The position numbers and the translations under genes were made by a program. A stretch of 50,209 nucleotides of DNA from Nitrospirota bacterium (GTDB lineage Bacteria; Nitrospirota; Thermodesulfovibrionia; Thermodesulfovibrionales; Magnetobacteriaceae), in assembly GCA_015233615.1 (NCBI GenBank), contig JADFXJ010000011.1, positions 1 through 50,209 of the forward strand, read 5' to 3'. Below the pieces are notes generated by a model that searched no databases, was not told the DNA's origin, and worked only from the letters and a program-made list of their open reading frames with translations. Positions 1-8,969 of the stretch are shown piece after piece; the stretch's first letter is position 1; the number at the start of each line of letters is the position of its first letter.

Positions 1-73
1 CCGAGAGCATCTCTCGTGAAATGCCCTCACTCTTGAATTTTATTAATTTTTTCAGCTCCAGTATCTCAGCCAT
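1..73 (-). CDS. N-terminus of an unidentified protein, cut by window edge
   Basis: Only the first 24 codons are present, reading MAEILELKKLIKFKSEGISR and on to the window edge. The ATG is at 73-71, preceded on the minus strand by a strong GAGGAGG ribosome binding site seven bases upstream, so the start is convincing. The helical, basic N-terminus with an EGIS turn could be the start of a helix-turn-helix protein, but too little is visible to assign a family. The gene runs in the same direction as the histidine kinase at 204-2396, about 130 bases downstream of it, with no clear terminator between them. Confidence 0.55.
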   Translation of the reverse strand, partial: MAEILELKKLIKFKSEGISREMLS

Positions 74-203
74 TTATGCCTCCTCTTTCGGATTTTCCAG
101 GCCGAGGTCTAAACATCGGCCATCTATATAACTATATTATATCTCCAATCGAAAGATTCAACAATGACGCAGAACATACTAAAGATTACGTGGCGAGTTT
201 TTT

Positions 204-2396
204 TTAGGCAGATTGCCGGCCCGTGAATTCTAGTGTGAATACGGTACCGCCTTCGATATTCCTTACGTGAATTTTGCCGCCTAACTTGTCTTCCACGATT
301 ATTTTAGACATGTAAAGTCCTATGCCCGTACCTTGTCCTTCCGATTTTGTGGTGAAGTAAGGCTCGAATATCTTATCTATAATTTTTACCGGGATGCCGC
401 CTCCATTGTCGCTTATCGAGAGTTTTACCGTTTCCCCGTATCTTTCGAAATCGACACTTATCGAGCCGTCAGCCGCCACCCCCCTACCCCCCGTGATGGG
501 GGTATTCGCGGGGCCGTCTTCGTTTACGCCGGGCATTGCGAGCTTTCTTCTCTGGATAATCGCATCCTTGGCGTTATTTATAATATTAAGAATAACGTGG
601 GCTAACTGGTTCTTATAGGTCGTAATCGATGCGGCGTCGCAGTGGGTGACTTCGGCAAAACTTCCGAACGTCCTGTTATGGGTATGGCAGGTGATGCTAT
701 AGGATATGGAATTTGTCTTAAGCTGGCTTGAGAGCATAGAGAAGACCTCGGAGGTGACTCCAAGGATATCGAAAGTTTCCTTTTGAATGGAAGGCATAAA
801 GAAGTTCCTGAACACTTCTATGGTTCTTGCCATGAAATCAATCTGATGCATCGAATTTTTAACGGCTGTATCGATATAAACACCGTCAAGCTCTCCAAAT
901 TCGTAGGCGTCACGGATGTCCTGTACAAACAGGCTGAGGCTGTTAAGTGGCTGTTTCCATTGGTGGGCTATGGCGGCTATCATATCGCCCATAGCCGCCA
1001 TTTTCGATTGCTGGATTAACAGTTTCTCTTCCATTTCATATTTCCTGCGCATCGTTATATCCCTGAATACTCCTATTACACATTCCTTATTGTTTAAAGT
1101 GATCGACTGGGCTATCACCTCCGTCCATACGCACGTTGCGTCGGCCCTTATAACCTGGTTTTCGAGCGGCAACGGCGGTTTGCCGCTCTTTAACTGCGTA
1201 ATGTGCCGTTGAAACCGTTGTCTGGCATTGTCTTCGTCGTAGGGTGGATGTAGCCGGGTGAAGTGCATTCCTATGATTTCCTCCCTCTTCATCATCAGAA
1301 GATTCTCCGCCGAGAGATTGGCGTCGACTATTATGCCCGTGTCTTTGTCCCCTATAAACATTGCGTCGGGGGCGGCGTTAAAAATATTTCTGAAACGTTC
1401 CTCGCTGTCACTGATTACCTCTTCCATAAGGCTACGTTTGATTATTAGCGAGAGTGTGTTGGCCACCAAAATAAGGAATTTTTCTTCTTCGTCACTCCTT
1501 AGATGGTTTTCTTCGAGATATAAGGTTAGCACGCCGTAGGTTGTGTCGCTTTCGGATATTATTGGAACGCAGTAGTGGCTATGAGGGTGGCTGTATTTGG
1601 ACTTGTCCTTATGAATATTATCGGAGCAGGCATCAAAGATTATGCTTTCCCCCATAGCGGCTTTGCCACACAGGCATTCACCGGCCATCACACTCCGGCA
1701 TGACTCAATCATAGGTTCAGTGAATCCCTTATGGGCCATCAGGTGGAGACTGTTGTCTTTGTCATCAACGAGGAATATAGCCCCTATGGGCATAACCGAT
1801 AGCAACGGCACAGAGAATATGAGTCCGAGAATCTTTTCGAACCTGTTCTTTAAAGGAACAGTCTCCATCGAAACTTTAAGAATGGATGCGATGGCACTAT
1901 TTATTTGGGAGTTTCTGAGAATCCGGGTTTCGTATTGTTTTTGCCGGGAAATGTCTTCGACTATCCCGATGAACCGGTATATGTTTCCGTCTTCGTCAAA
2001 TTCGGGGATAGCCGTAACCCTAAAGAATTTCCCATGAAACGGTCTTTCGAAGACGGTGCTTTTTTTTAAGGAAGAACATTCGTTTACTTTGCAGAAACTA
2101 CATATCTTATCTTCACCGTGCCTTGTGTCATCGTCTGCGTACTCGCCAACAGACTCGTAACAGAGTTTGCCGGCAAGGCTGTCGGTGCTTGTATTTAGCA
2201 TATCCTCTAAAACTTTGTTTATCCTGATGAATCTGAAATCTTTGTCGAGGTAAGCTATACCGAAGGGGATATTATCTATCATGGATTGAAGGTTAATAAC
2301 GGTTTCTATGGTAGAGGAAAGCTTATTTTCCAGAAGTGCCTGCACCCTCTTAAGTTCCTGGCACTCAGGATCGGGTTGCTTTATCGTTTTTTGCAT
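204..2396 (-). CDS. Soluble PAS-GAF-PAS sensor histidine kinase
   Basis: This 730-residue protein has no membrane segments, so it is probably cytoplasmic. Domains in order: short coiled coil (1-35), PAS (about 36-152, with a Cys-rich loop CSFCKVNEC), GAF (about 175-320), PAS (about 333-452), dimerisation/phosphoacceptor helix with the H-box AAIAHQWKQPLN (His near 475), and an HATPase domain (about 580-726). The N-box NIINNAKDAI, DNGGG and GTGIGL are all intact, so it should be an active kinase. The Cys loop could bind a metal or respond to redox, which is inference. A proline/glycine loop near residues 632-641 (NTPITGGRGV) is encoded by a G/C palindrome found elsewhere in the window, so it looks like an in-frame insertion into a surface loop. 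The start is supported by AAAGGAGGT upstream. No response regulator is adjacent. It lies 84 bases downstream of LarC on the same strand. Confidence 0.93.
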   Translation of the reverse strand: MQKTIKQPDPECQELKRVQALLENKLSSTIETVINLQSMIDNIPFGIAYLDKDFRFIRINKVLEDMLNTSTDSLAGKLCYESVGEYADDDTRHGEDKICSFCKVNECSSLKKSTVFERPFHGKFFRVTAIPEFDEDGNIYRFIGIVEDISRQKQYETRILRNSQINSAIASILKVSMETVPLKNRFEKILGLIFSVPLLSVMPIGAIFLVDDKDNSLHLMAHKGFTEPMIESCRSVMAGECLCGKAAMGESIIFDACSDNIHKDKSKYSHPHSHYCVPIISESDTTYGVLTLYLEENHLRSDEEEKFLILVANTLSLIIKRSLMEEVISDSEERFRNIFNAAPDAMFIGDKDTGIIVDANLSAENLLMMKREEIIGMHFTRLHPPYDEDNARQRFQRHITQLKSGKPPLPLENQVIRADATCVWTEVIAQSITLNNKECVIGVFRDITMRRKYEMEEKLLIQQSKMAAMGDMIAAIAHQWKQPLNSLSLFVQDIRDAYEFGELDGVYIDTAVKNSMHQIDFMARTIEVFRNFFMPSIQKETFDILGVTSEVFSMLSSQLKTNSISYSITCHTHNRTFGSFAEVTHCDAASITTYKNQLAHVILNIINNAKDAIIQRRKLAMPGVNEDGPANTPITGGRGVAADGSISVDFERYGETVKLSISDNGGGIPVKIIDKIFEPYFTTKSEGQGTGIGLYMSKIIVEDKLGGKIHVRNIEGGTVFTLEFTGRQSA
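480..504 (-). repeat. 25-bp G/C palindrome inside kinase coding sequence
   Basis: On the minus strand the 25 bases have the layout TACCCCC-A-TCACGGGGGG followed by TAGGGGG. They match 26886-26910 (plus strand) with a single mismatch. The arms CCCCC/GGGGG can form a hairpin with a TCAC-type loop. Here it is read in frame and encodes part of a loop between the N-box and the DNGGG box of the kinase ATPase domain. See the copy in the intergenic repeat at 26811-26947. Confidence 0.7.
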
Positions 2397-2480
2397 AGAA
2401 ACAAGTACCTCCTTTAAAAACGACCGCCAAAGCTACCGGTACCTTAGCCGTGGATAGCCCGAATTTGCGGCCACCTGACT

Positions 2481-3734
2481 TCATACCGGGTCTATGCGGC
2501 GGTTGACCTCTGTAAATATCTTTTTCAGGGGCACTCCGTGCTCGTTGGCAAGCCTCCTGAGGTCTTCGAACTCGGGAGCCACATTTACGATACGGCCTTT
2601 CCTCTTAGCCACCTTTACCCGCACCTCACCGTAGGGGGTGGCAACCTTCACGATGCTCCTCAGGAGGGTTTCCCTCCTTACGGGATAGTATCTGACGCCT
2701 ATGGTGGTGGTCTCCCCGAAAAGGCAGCCAAAAATCCGCTCCATGGCCGACGGCGGGGCTATAACGGAAAGCTTTATGGCAGGCCTGCCCTTCTTCATCG
2801 CGATTGGGGCAGTGAATACGTCCAGTGCTCCAGCCCCGAAGAGTTTTTCCGATACGTGTTCGTAAAGCTGCGGCGACATATCGTCGATGTTTGTCTCTAC
2901 CACCATCACCTCGCCAGATTCAGAGGCGCTTTCAGAGGAGATTTCAGAGGCGCTTTCCGGTGGGCTTTCAGATGTGCTTATTGAGGCGTATTCCGAAATG
3001 CCAGCCCTGCCTATAAAAACGCGCAGCACGTTCGGACGCTCTGTTAGCTCTATTTCTCCCGCCCCCGAGCCCACCCCTTCGAGCGATAACTCTGGCATTG
3101 CCGCAAGCGGCGTGGCCAGGGTTTTCAATAAAGCCGCCCCGGTGGGTGTAGCCAACTCTACGCCCGTGGCGGACGAATAAACCTGCAACCCCTTCAACAG
3201 CTCCGCTACCGCCGGAGCCGGTACGCTCAGGAGGCCATGGTGAGTATTTACCGTGCCGCTTCCCACGTTTACTGAGGAGACGTAGAAGCAATCTATACCC
3301 AGGTAATCGGCGGCTACAAGGAAACCCAGCACGTCAACCATGCAGTCGATTGCGGATAGCTCGTGAAGGTGCGTTTCCTCAAGCGTGGTGCCATGGACAA
3401 AGGCCTCAGCCTCAAAGAGCGCCCTGAAGACTTCGTGTCCGGCGTCGCGGATTTTTACGTCCAGGGGGGCGTTACGCAGAGTATCCTCCACGCCACCCCA
3501 CTTGCCGTGTTTATGCGGGCAGCCATCTAACAGCCTGACGTCGAATTTCGTGGCGCTGAGCCCAAGGCGCTTTACCTGCCTCGAGGATAATGAAAAGCAG
3601 TTCTCCGGCAGAAACGAGAGCTTTTCGACGACGTAGCTTAAGGGCACTCCCAGGTCCAGGAGAGCTCCTACCAGCATGTCTCCGCTGACACCCGAACTAG
3701 CGTCTATGTATGCGATCTTCCCCTGCACTTGCAT
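2481..3734 (-). CDS. larC: LarC, nickel-pincer cofactor biosynthesis protein
   Basis: LarC inserts nickel into the pyridinium dithiocarboxylate pincer cofactor used by LarA-type racemases/epimerases (family knowledge). The 417-residue protein shows the family N-terminus (IDASSGVSGDMLVGALLDLG, residues 9-28) and the C-terminal signature ETNIDDMSPQLYEHV followed by PIAMKKGRPAIKL and TTIGVRYYPVRRETL. The two halves are joined by a low-complexity linker (about 250-275) made of repeated Ser-Glu-Ala-Ser units, which are DNA-level tandem repeats near 2910-2990. In lactobacilli the protein is made as two pieces with a programmed frameshift; here it is one uninterrupted frame. No larA, larB or larE is visible, so the client enzyme must lie elsewhere. 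It shares direction with the kinase downstream (84-base gap) and is divergent from the gene at 3886. Confidence 0.93.
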   Translation of the reverse strand: MQVQGKIAYIDASSGVSGDMLVGALLDLGVPLSYVVEKLSFLPENCFSLSSRQVKRLGLSATKFDVRLLDGCPHKHGKWGGVEDTLRNAPLDVKIRDAGHEVFRALFEAEAFVHGTTLEETHLHELSAIDCMVDVLGFLVAADYLGIDCFYVSSVNVGSGTVNTHHGLLSVPAPAVAELLKGLQVYSSATGVELATPTGAALLKTLATPLAAMPELSLEGVGSGAGEIELTERPNVLRVFIGRAGISEYASISTSESPPESASEISSESASESGEVMVVETNIDDMSPQLYEHVSEKLFGAGALDVFTAPIAMKKGRPAIKLSVIAPPSAMERIFGCLFGETTTIGVRYYPVRRETLLRSIVKVATPYGEVRVKVAKRKGRIVNVAPEFEDLRRLANEHGVPLKKIFTEVNRRIDPV

Positions 3735-3760
3735 TGGAATATTTTAACCTCTCGGTACGG

Positions 3761-3782
3761 GTAATTACCACAAGTAATTACC
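3761..3782. promoter_or_regulatory. Tandem GTAATTACC sites in divergent promoter region
   Basis: GTAATTACC occurs at 3761-3769 and again at 3774-3782, 13 bases apart and on the same strand. GTAATTAC is itself a palindrome. The pair lies between the divergent starts of larC (3734) and the coiled-coil gene (3886), so it could be an operator for either. The regulator is unknown. Confidence 0.35.
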
Positions 3783-3824
3783 CCAAAGCAAAGTTTATAT
3801 GATAAAATATAACCGGCGATTTAC

Positions 3825-3860
3825 AGTTGAGGTTTTACCGGTGATGTACCGTTGAGGTTT
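3825..3860. repeat. Direct repeat of GTTGAGGTTT before 3886 gene
   Basis: GTTGAGGTTT is found at 3825-3834 and 3851-3860, followed by similar bases (taCCGGT and cAGCGGT). The 26-base spacing is close to two and a half helical turns. The repeats sit 25-60 bases upstream of the coiled-coil/cyclase operon and could be binding sites for a regulator, or leftovers of a local duplication. Confidence 0.35.
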
Positions 3861-3885
3861 CAGCGGTTTAATCGTGCAGGATTAA

Positions 3886-4362
3886 GTGGTATTCGATGGA
3901 GATTTTCGGGTGAAAAAGAAGCCTGGTGAAAAAGACGATTTGTATTATACCCTCACGGAGAACCGCCACCTGAAAGACACTATCGCGGTTATGCGCGAGG
4001 AACTCGAAGCTATGCGGCATGAAAGGGAGGAAGCGGTTCAAAGGGTAACGGCGGCGGCCAACGCCGAAATATTGCAGCTTAACGCTACCATTGTGGCGCT
4101 ACGCGAGGAATTGGAGCGTATGCGTTACAAAAAAGAGGAGAGCGTCCAGGAGGTCTTTGCTCTTATGAATAACGAGACGCACGAGCTTAAAATCCTGGCC
4201 GAGGAGTTGCGCCGTGAGATGGAGCGCAAGGTGTTTGCTTTAGAGGAGCAAATAGGACAAGAGCGCCGCACCCATCAAGACGAATCGAGGCAGTTGCAGC
4301 AGACTATCCATGTCTTGAGAGAATCGTTGACGGATAAAAGGCAGACAGCGGGCAGTCTGTGA
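3886..4362 (+). CDS. Coiled-coil protein preceding cyclase
   Basis: A 158-residue, highly charged protein that is almost wholly coiled coil from about residue 20 to the end, with an internal near-repeat (REELEAMRHEREEAVQRV and REELERMRYKKEESVQEV). No enzymatic motif, signal peptide or membrane segment is visible. I chose the GTG at 3886 because nothing better lies nearby; AGGA is a weak upstream ribosome binding site. Its stop codon overlaps the start of the cyclase gene (TGATG), so the two are translationally coupled and the protein may be a scaffold or oligomerisation partner of the cyclase. That role is inferred from position only. Confidence 0.75.
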   Translation: MVFDGDFRVKKKPGEKDDLYYTLTENRHLKDTIAVMREELEAMRHEREEAVQRVTAAANAEILQLNATIVALREELERMRYKKEESVQEVFALMNNETHELKILAEELRREMERKVFALEEQIGQERRTHQDESRQLQQTIHVLRESLTDKRQTAGSL

Positions 4363-6710
4363 TGAAGACAAAGGACAAGCATACCCGAGCGGAGGCAGAC
4401 GGTGACACCGGTAAAATGGAAAATAACGCTTCCTACACCGGCACGAGGGAAATCGCCGATTCCTATGCCGTCAGTGAGAAAAAGTTGCAGCAGGCTCAGA
4501 TGCTTCTTGGCGTCTCGGCTAAACTCGCTGCAAAAGACTCTCTGGATGAAATTCTCAAAACATTTGTCGGCATGATTGTTTGGGAACTGGGCGCCGAGCG
4601 CGGCACACTCTTTCTCAACGACAGCCTCAGCGGTGAGCTCTGGTCTATCGTAGCACAGGGCAATTTCGAACGCCGCATTCGTATACTCAACACAAGCGGC
4701 ATCGCCGGTGACGTTTTTCAAACGGGTAAAGGTGCCATCGTCCACAACGTTTACAAGGATAAGCGTTTCAACCGCGAGGTTGACCGCCAGACCGCCTATA
4801 AAACCAGAAACATGGTTGCCAGTCCGCTCAGGACTGCCAAAGGTGAGATTATCGGAGTGGCACAGGTCTTAAATAAGAAGAAGGGGAAGTTTAACGATGA
4901 GGATCTCGAACTTCTTGAGTCCATGGCCTCACAGGCGGCCACAATACTGCAGGCGTCCCAATTTATAGAAAAAATGCAGCGCTCCCGCTTACAGGAGATG
5001 GAGTTTCTCAACGTGGTGGCCGACATAACGTCCGAAATAGAGTTGGGCACCCTTCTGCGCAAGGTGATGAGTGAAGCCACAAAGATGCTGCAGGCGGAGC
5101 GCTCCACGCTTTTTCTTAACGACGATAAAACCAACGAGCTCTGGTCCCTGGTTGGCGAGGGCATCGGTGCCACCCAGATTCGTTTTCCCAACCACCTGGG
5201 AATAGCCGGCGCCGTCTATACCAGCGGCAAGTCGGTGAACATTCCTTACGCGTACGCAGACCTGCGTTTTAACCCGGCTTTCGACAAAAAGACCGGATTT
5301 TTTACCCGGTCCATTCTGTGTACGCCCGTGGTAAACAAGCAAGGCAGAGTAATAGGCGTAACCCAGGTGTTAAACAGGCGGGGAGGGCCCTTTACCGATG
5401 AGGACGAGAGCCGCCTGAGGGCGTTTACCGCCCAAATTTCCATCGCTCTGGAAAATGCCAAGCTCTTTAACGACGTCCAGAACATGAAAAACTATAACGA
5501 AAGCATGCTCCAAAGTATGAGTAACGGCGTCATCACGCTCGACGAGGAAGGGAAAATCGTTACCTGCAACGCCGCGGGACTTCGCATCCTTAAGGCGTCG
5601 GCAGAGGTAATTATCGGCAAGGAAGCGGGTGACTTTTTTGTCGGCCGTAACGATTGGATAGCCCGGAAAGTTAAACTGGTGGAAGAGAGCCGGAAGTCCG
5701 AAATAACCATGGACGCCGAACTGGAATTCGCGGGGGAAAAGGTGTCCGCAAACGTCACGGTTCTGCAGCTTATGAGCAGCGACGGTAAGAAGCTGGGTAT
5801 AATGATAATGCTTGAGGATATTTCGGGCGAGAAACGGATGAAATCCACGATGTCGCGTTACATGGATCCGGCTCTTGCAGACAGGCTGCTTGCCGGCGGC
5901 CAGGACCTGCTGGGCGGCAAGAGCACAACGGCTACCATTCTCTTTTCGGACATTCGCAATTTCACGACCTTCACCGAAGAACTCGGCGCACAAGGCACCG
6001 TCAGTCTGTTGAACGAGTATTTCACTATGATGATGGACTGCATCCAGGCCGAGGGCGGCATGCTCGATAAGTTTATAGGCGATGCCATCATGGCCGGCTT
6101 TGGTGTTCCCGTCGCTTACCCGGACAACGAGGACAGGGCCGTACGCTGTGCCATCGCCATGATTAATACTTTGCGTCATTACAACGTCAGGCGAGGTGCC
6201 GAAGGACTTAAAACAATCGATATAGGCATCGGCCTCAATACCGACTTAGTGGTATCGGGCAATATCGGCTCACCAAAGCGAATGGACTACACGATGATCG
6301 GAGACGGCGTCAATCTGGCCTCGAGGCTCGAGTCCGCATGTAAGCAGTACAGTGCCAGAATTCTCATCAGCGACAACACTTACGTTAAGTTGCATGGTAT
6401 ATACCGTATGCGTGACGTCGATGACGTGGTTGTAAAAGGCAAAACCAAACCCGTAAGGATCTACGAGGTTCTCGATTACCATACGGATGAAACGTTTCCG
6501 CACCTGATGGAGGTGGTGGGTTATTTCGGTGAAGGCCGCAAGGCATACCAGAGCGGCAACTGGGACGAAGCGGCAAAGTGCTTCGGTAAGTCGCTCAGGT
6601 TGCACCCGGGGGATAATCTCTCGCGGACTTATATCGAACGCTGTAAACACCTGAAAGCCAACCCTCCTGGCGACACGTGGGACGGCGTATGGAGGATGAC
6701 CTCGAAATGA
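4362..6710 (+). CDS. GAF-GAF-PAS class III nucleotide cyclase
   Basis: About 782 residues and soluble. Domains: N-terminal linker, GAF 1 (60-205), GAF 2 (215-375), PAS (383-490), class III cyclase catalytic domain (500-690) and a short C-terminal TPR-like helical tail (705-765). Catalytic features are present: metal-binding Asp in ILFSDIRNFT (about 531), the Lys/Asp pair in DKFIGDAIMAGFG (about 570), and IGDGVNLASRLE with transition-state Asn and Arg (about 648-660). The pattern fits adenylate cyclase better than guanylate, but substrate choice cannot be settled by eye. Both GAF domains carry the RFN...D-K/R-T-x5-R block seen in cyclic-nucleotide or small-ligand GAFs, suggesting feedback control. 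An ATG at 4362 overlaps the preceding stop; a GTG at 4359 is an in-frame alternative. Confidence 0.93.
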   Translation: MKTKDKHTRAEADGDTGKMENNASYTGTREIADSYAVSEKKLQQAQMLLGVSAKLAAKDSLDEILKTFVGMIVWELGAERGTLFLNDSLSGELWSIVAQGNFERRIRILNTSGIAGDVFQTGKGAIVHNVYKDKRFNREVDRQTAYKTRNMVASPLRTAKGEIIGVAQVLNKKKGKFNDEDLELLESMASQAATILQASQFIEKMQRSRLQEMEFLNVVADITSEIELGTLLRKVMSEATKMLQAERSTLFLNDDKTNELWSLVGEGIGATQIRFPNHLGIAGAVYTSGKSVNIPYAYADLRFNPAFDKKTGFFTRSILCTPVVNKQGRVIGVTQVLNRRGGPFTDEDESRLRAFTAQISIALENAKLFNDVQNMKNYNESMLQSMSNGVITLDEEGKIVTCNAAGLRILKASAEVIIGKEAGDFFVGRNDWIARKVKLVEESRKSEITMDAELEFAGEKVSANVTVLQLMSSDGKKLGIMIMLEDISGEKRMKSTMSRYMDPALADRLLAGGQDLLGGKSTTATILFSDIRNFTTFTEELGAQGTVSLLNEYFTMMMDCIQAEGGMLDKFIGDAIMAGFGVPVAYPDNEDRAVRCAIAMINTLRHYNVRRGAEGLKTIDIGIGLNTDLVVSGNIGSPKRMDYTMIGDGVNLASRLESACKQYSARILISDNTYVKLHGIYRMRDVDDVVVKGKTKPVRIYEVLDYHTDETFPHLMEVVGYFGEGRKAYQSGNWDEAAKCFGKSLRLHPGDNLSRTYIERCKHLKANPPGDTWDGVWRMTSK

Positions 6711-6755
6711 CCGCCGATGTAAAATATACCGGAGCAGACACACGGACACGGCAGC

Positions 6756-7046
6756 ATGCCGTATAGACGCGAATATGACCGCCGGACAATATTTGTAGAG
6801 GCAAGAATAATGGCTTGCGGAGATTGGCACGAATGCCGTCTACGTAACATCTCGGCCGGGGGTGCTAAGCTGCGGAGCGACTCCGTAAGGCTCGAACAAG
6901 GAATGGAGGTACTACTTGAAATCGGCAATTTCGGGCAGTTCGGCGGTACCGTAGCCTGGCAGAGCGGCGAGGAGCTTGGAATTAAATTTACTCAAGATCC
7001 GGTCGAAATGTCCGAGATTGTCATGGGGTTAGCCTTGTATGGATAA
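6756..7046 (+). CDS. Single-domain PilZ protein, c-di-GMP receptor
   Basis: A 96-residue protein that is essentially one PilZ domain. The c-di-GMP-binding signatures are visible: an N-terminal Arg cluster RREYDRR (residues 4-10) and NISAGG (residues 31-36, the N/DxSxxG motif). It should bind c-di-GMP and pass the signal to a motility, pilus or adhesion partner. It lies 45 bases downstream of the cyclase on the same strand and is followed by a second PilZ-containing gene, so this stretch couples two cyclic nucleotide signals. The ribosome binding site is poor (GGACACGG), which may mean coupling to upstream translation. Confidence 0.9.
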   Translation: MPYRREYDRRTIFVEARIMACGDWHECRLRNISAGGAKLRSDSVRLEQGMEVLLEIGNFGQFGGTVAWQSGEELGIKFTQDPVEMSEIVMGLALYG

Positions 7047-7398
7047 GGGATTACAAACTCCCGCCACAAGGCATTAGATACCAACACCGGGCACGAAAAC
7101 CTCTGCGAAAACCGTACAATACTTGTATCCCATTATACTGCAAAATAATACTTGACAAAAATGGCAAACTTTATCTTGACAAATGAACATGCATTATGTT
7201 TATATTTCGATAATAGCCGAAATAACATAATTTAAGCTTAACGTAAGCATAAAAAGGTTTTTTTATCATTATCTTGCTTGTAACTATAAGGGTACGTATT
7301 TCACCATGGAGTATCGTTGGAATATGAGTGGCAAACTTCAACTGCCTCGACAAGCACCTTCTCACTCGATTGAATCACGTAGACAATGAGGAAAGAAG
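7047..7398 (+). promoter_or_regulatory. 352-base spacer with candidate sigma70 promoter
   Basis: No gene is visible here. Two TTGACA hexamers lie at 7152-7157 and 7176-7181. The second is followed after 18-19 bases by TTATAT/TATATT (7200-7206), a good -10. This would start a transcript near 7213 and leave a leader of about 185 bases before the HD-GYP gene at 7399. The rest is AT-rich with no clear stem-loop. Confidence 0.45.
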
Positions 7399-8922
7399 AT
7401 GAATAAGGAGGACTTTGTAATAGGCAAGCCGTTGCCGGAGACAATTTGCGACAAACACGGGCGGATGCTTCTGCGCGAGGGGTTTATCATTAAAAACTCA
7501 AAACAGCTTAAATTCGTTTGTGAGCTCTTCGACAGTGTCATCGAAAAACAGCCCGATAAGAAGGAAACACTGCAGGAAAAAGCCGGAGATAAGGATAAGA
7601 AAGACAACGTCCTTTCGAACGTCCGAGAAAACATGGCACAGTTGGACAAGGTTCTCCGGAAATTTGACGACGCGGGTACGAGCGGTAACATAATAAAGAG
7701 CCTTGAAACCTCAATATCCAAAATATCCACAAATGACTGCGGTTTTACCGGCAACATAGAGGACGTGGCCCGGAAAATTGCGGAAACCTGCACAATAGAT
7801 GAAGACATGGCTTTAAGCTGCATTGTACTGCAACATAATTTCAATTATGCACTCACCCACTCGATGCACGTCGCCCTGATGTGCGAGGTAGTCACAAGAT
7901 TCCTGGGTTGGGAAAATACCGAGAGGTTTTATACACTGTGTGCCGCACTTACCATGAACATTTCCATGTTCGCTCTTCAAAACAAATTGCAAAACAAAGA
8001 GGGGGCCCTCACGGACGATGAGGTGAAAACCGTCAGGAGACACCCGCAACTCGGCGTCCTCATATTAAAAAAGCTTGGTGTAACAAACCCAATATGGCTG
8101 AAATCCGTATTACAACACCACGAAAGTGAAGACGGAAGCGGTTATCCCGGCGGCCTGAGCGGCGATACAATCGGCCGTCAGGCAAAAATACTGAAACTGG
8201 CCGATATTTACTGTGCCAGGGTCAGCGGCCGCAAGTATCGCAAACCGTTGGCATCCGACACGGCAATACAGAAGATCTTCAAGGAAAATGATCCTACAAT
8301 CGATACCAAACTCGCCATGGCCTTAATAAAGTGCATCGGACTGTATTTGCCGGGCACGTTCGTCAGGCTAAGTAACGGTGAAATCGCCATTGTAACCCAC
8401 AGAAGCAGCAAGATACACCAACCCATAGTACACACCGTCATGGACTCAAGCGGCCTGCAAATACACGTGCCCAAAATGCGCATGACTAATTGTTCCCCTT
8501 ATGAAATCGCAGAGGTGCTGCCATCCCACGAGTATTCCTACACGATGATGGAAAAACTTTGGCAAGACTGCAATCGCGTCAAAATATATGAGCTGAAAAG
8601 AAAGCACGAGAGGGTTCGAACCTGCATGGAGGCCCTGATTTCCGACGCGGATGGGCAGGAGGCGTTGGGTACGATAATAAACCTGAGCCAGTCGGGGTGT
8701 TGCATAAAGATTCCGAATAATACCGAAATGGTCCCCGAGATAAACAAAGTGCTGCTATTGAGTATCCCGGACGCAGGCGACTCACTCGATAAACCAATCG
8801 CGGCAATACTCAGGCGGGTCACCAACACAAACGATTACTACTACACGGGCGTGGAGTTTATGGATTTGAAGCCGCAACAGTCGAGGATCGTCAAATGTCT
8901 TTTGTTAAACGCGGTGGGATAG
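7399..8922 (+). CDS. Degenerate HD-GYP protein with C-terminal PilZ domain
   Basis: 507 residues. An N-terminal helical region (1-130) is followed by an HD-GYP domain (about 145-320) and a PilZ domain (about 395-500; Arg-rich ELKRKHERVR, then NLSQSGCC). HD-GYP domains normally hydrolyse c-di-GMP. Here the first His (HSMHVA), the HP motif, HHE and the signature DGSGYPGG (about 239-250) are kept, but the metal-binding HD of the usual LLHDIGK is replaced by LTMNISM (about 183-189) and the later DxxDA reads DIYCA. Loss of the dyad predicts weak or no phosphodiesterase activity, leaving a c-di-GMP-binding regulatory role through PilZ. The start follows GAGGAAAG. The gene probably has its own promoter, but works with the PilZ protein just upstream. 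Confidence 0.88.
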   Translation: MNKEDFVIGKPLPETICDKHGRMLLREGFIIKNSKQLKFVCELFDSVIEKQPDKKETLQEKAGDKDKKDNVLSNVRENMAQLDKVLRKFDDAGTSGNIIKSLETSISKISTNDCGFTGNIEDVARKIAETCTIDEDMALSCIVLQHNFNYALTHSMHVALMCEVVTRFLGWENTERFYTLCAALTMNISMFALQNKLQNKEGALTDDEVKTVRRHPQLGVLILKKLGVTNPIWLKSVLQHHESEDGSGYPGGLSGDTIGRQAKILKLADIYCARVSGRKYRKPLASDTAIQKIFKENDPTIDTKLAMALIKCIGLYLPGTFVRLSNGEIAIVTHRSSKIHQPIVHTVMDSSGLQIHVPKMRMTNCSPYEIAEVLPSHEYSYTMMEKLWQDCNRVKIYELKRKHERVRTCMEALISDADGQEALGTIINLSQSGCCIKIPNNTEMVPEINKVLLLSIPDAGDSLDKPIAAILRRVTNTNDYYYTGVEFMDLKPQQSRIVKCLLLNAVG

Positions 8923-8943
8923 GCTACAGGCGAATTATTTGCT

Positions 8944-8969
8944 TCACACTTTCCATCCGTATAGTGTGA
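8944..8969 (+). terminator. Stem-loop after HD-GYP gene
   Basis: TCACACT (8944-8950) pairs perfectly with AGTGTGA (8963-8969) around a 12-base loop, 20 bases after the stop codon. The following stretch is only moderately T-rich, so it could be a weak terminator or just an mRNA-stabilising hairpin between two convergent genes. Confidence 0.35.

Noticed and set aside
4275-6830. Long open frames antisense to the cyclase gene
   Set aside because: They are complements of a well-supported coding sequence, with no ribosome binding sites and no recognisable domains.
6820-6845. TGGCACG sequence resembling a -24 promoter element
   Set aside because: It lies within the PilZ coding sequence and lacks the TTGC -12 element at correct spacing.
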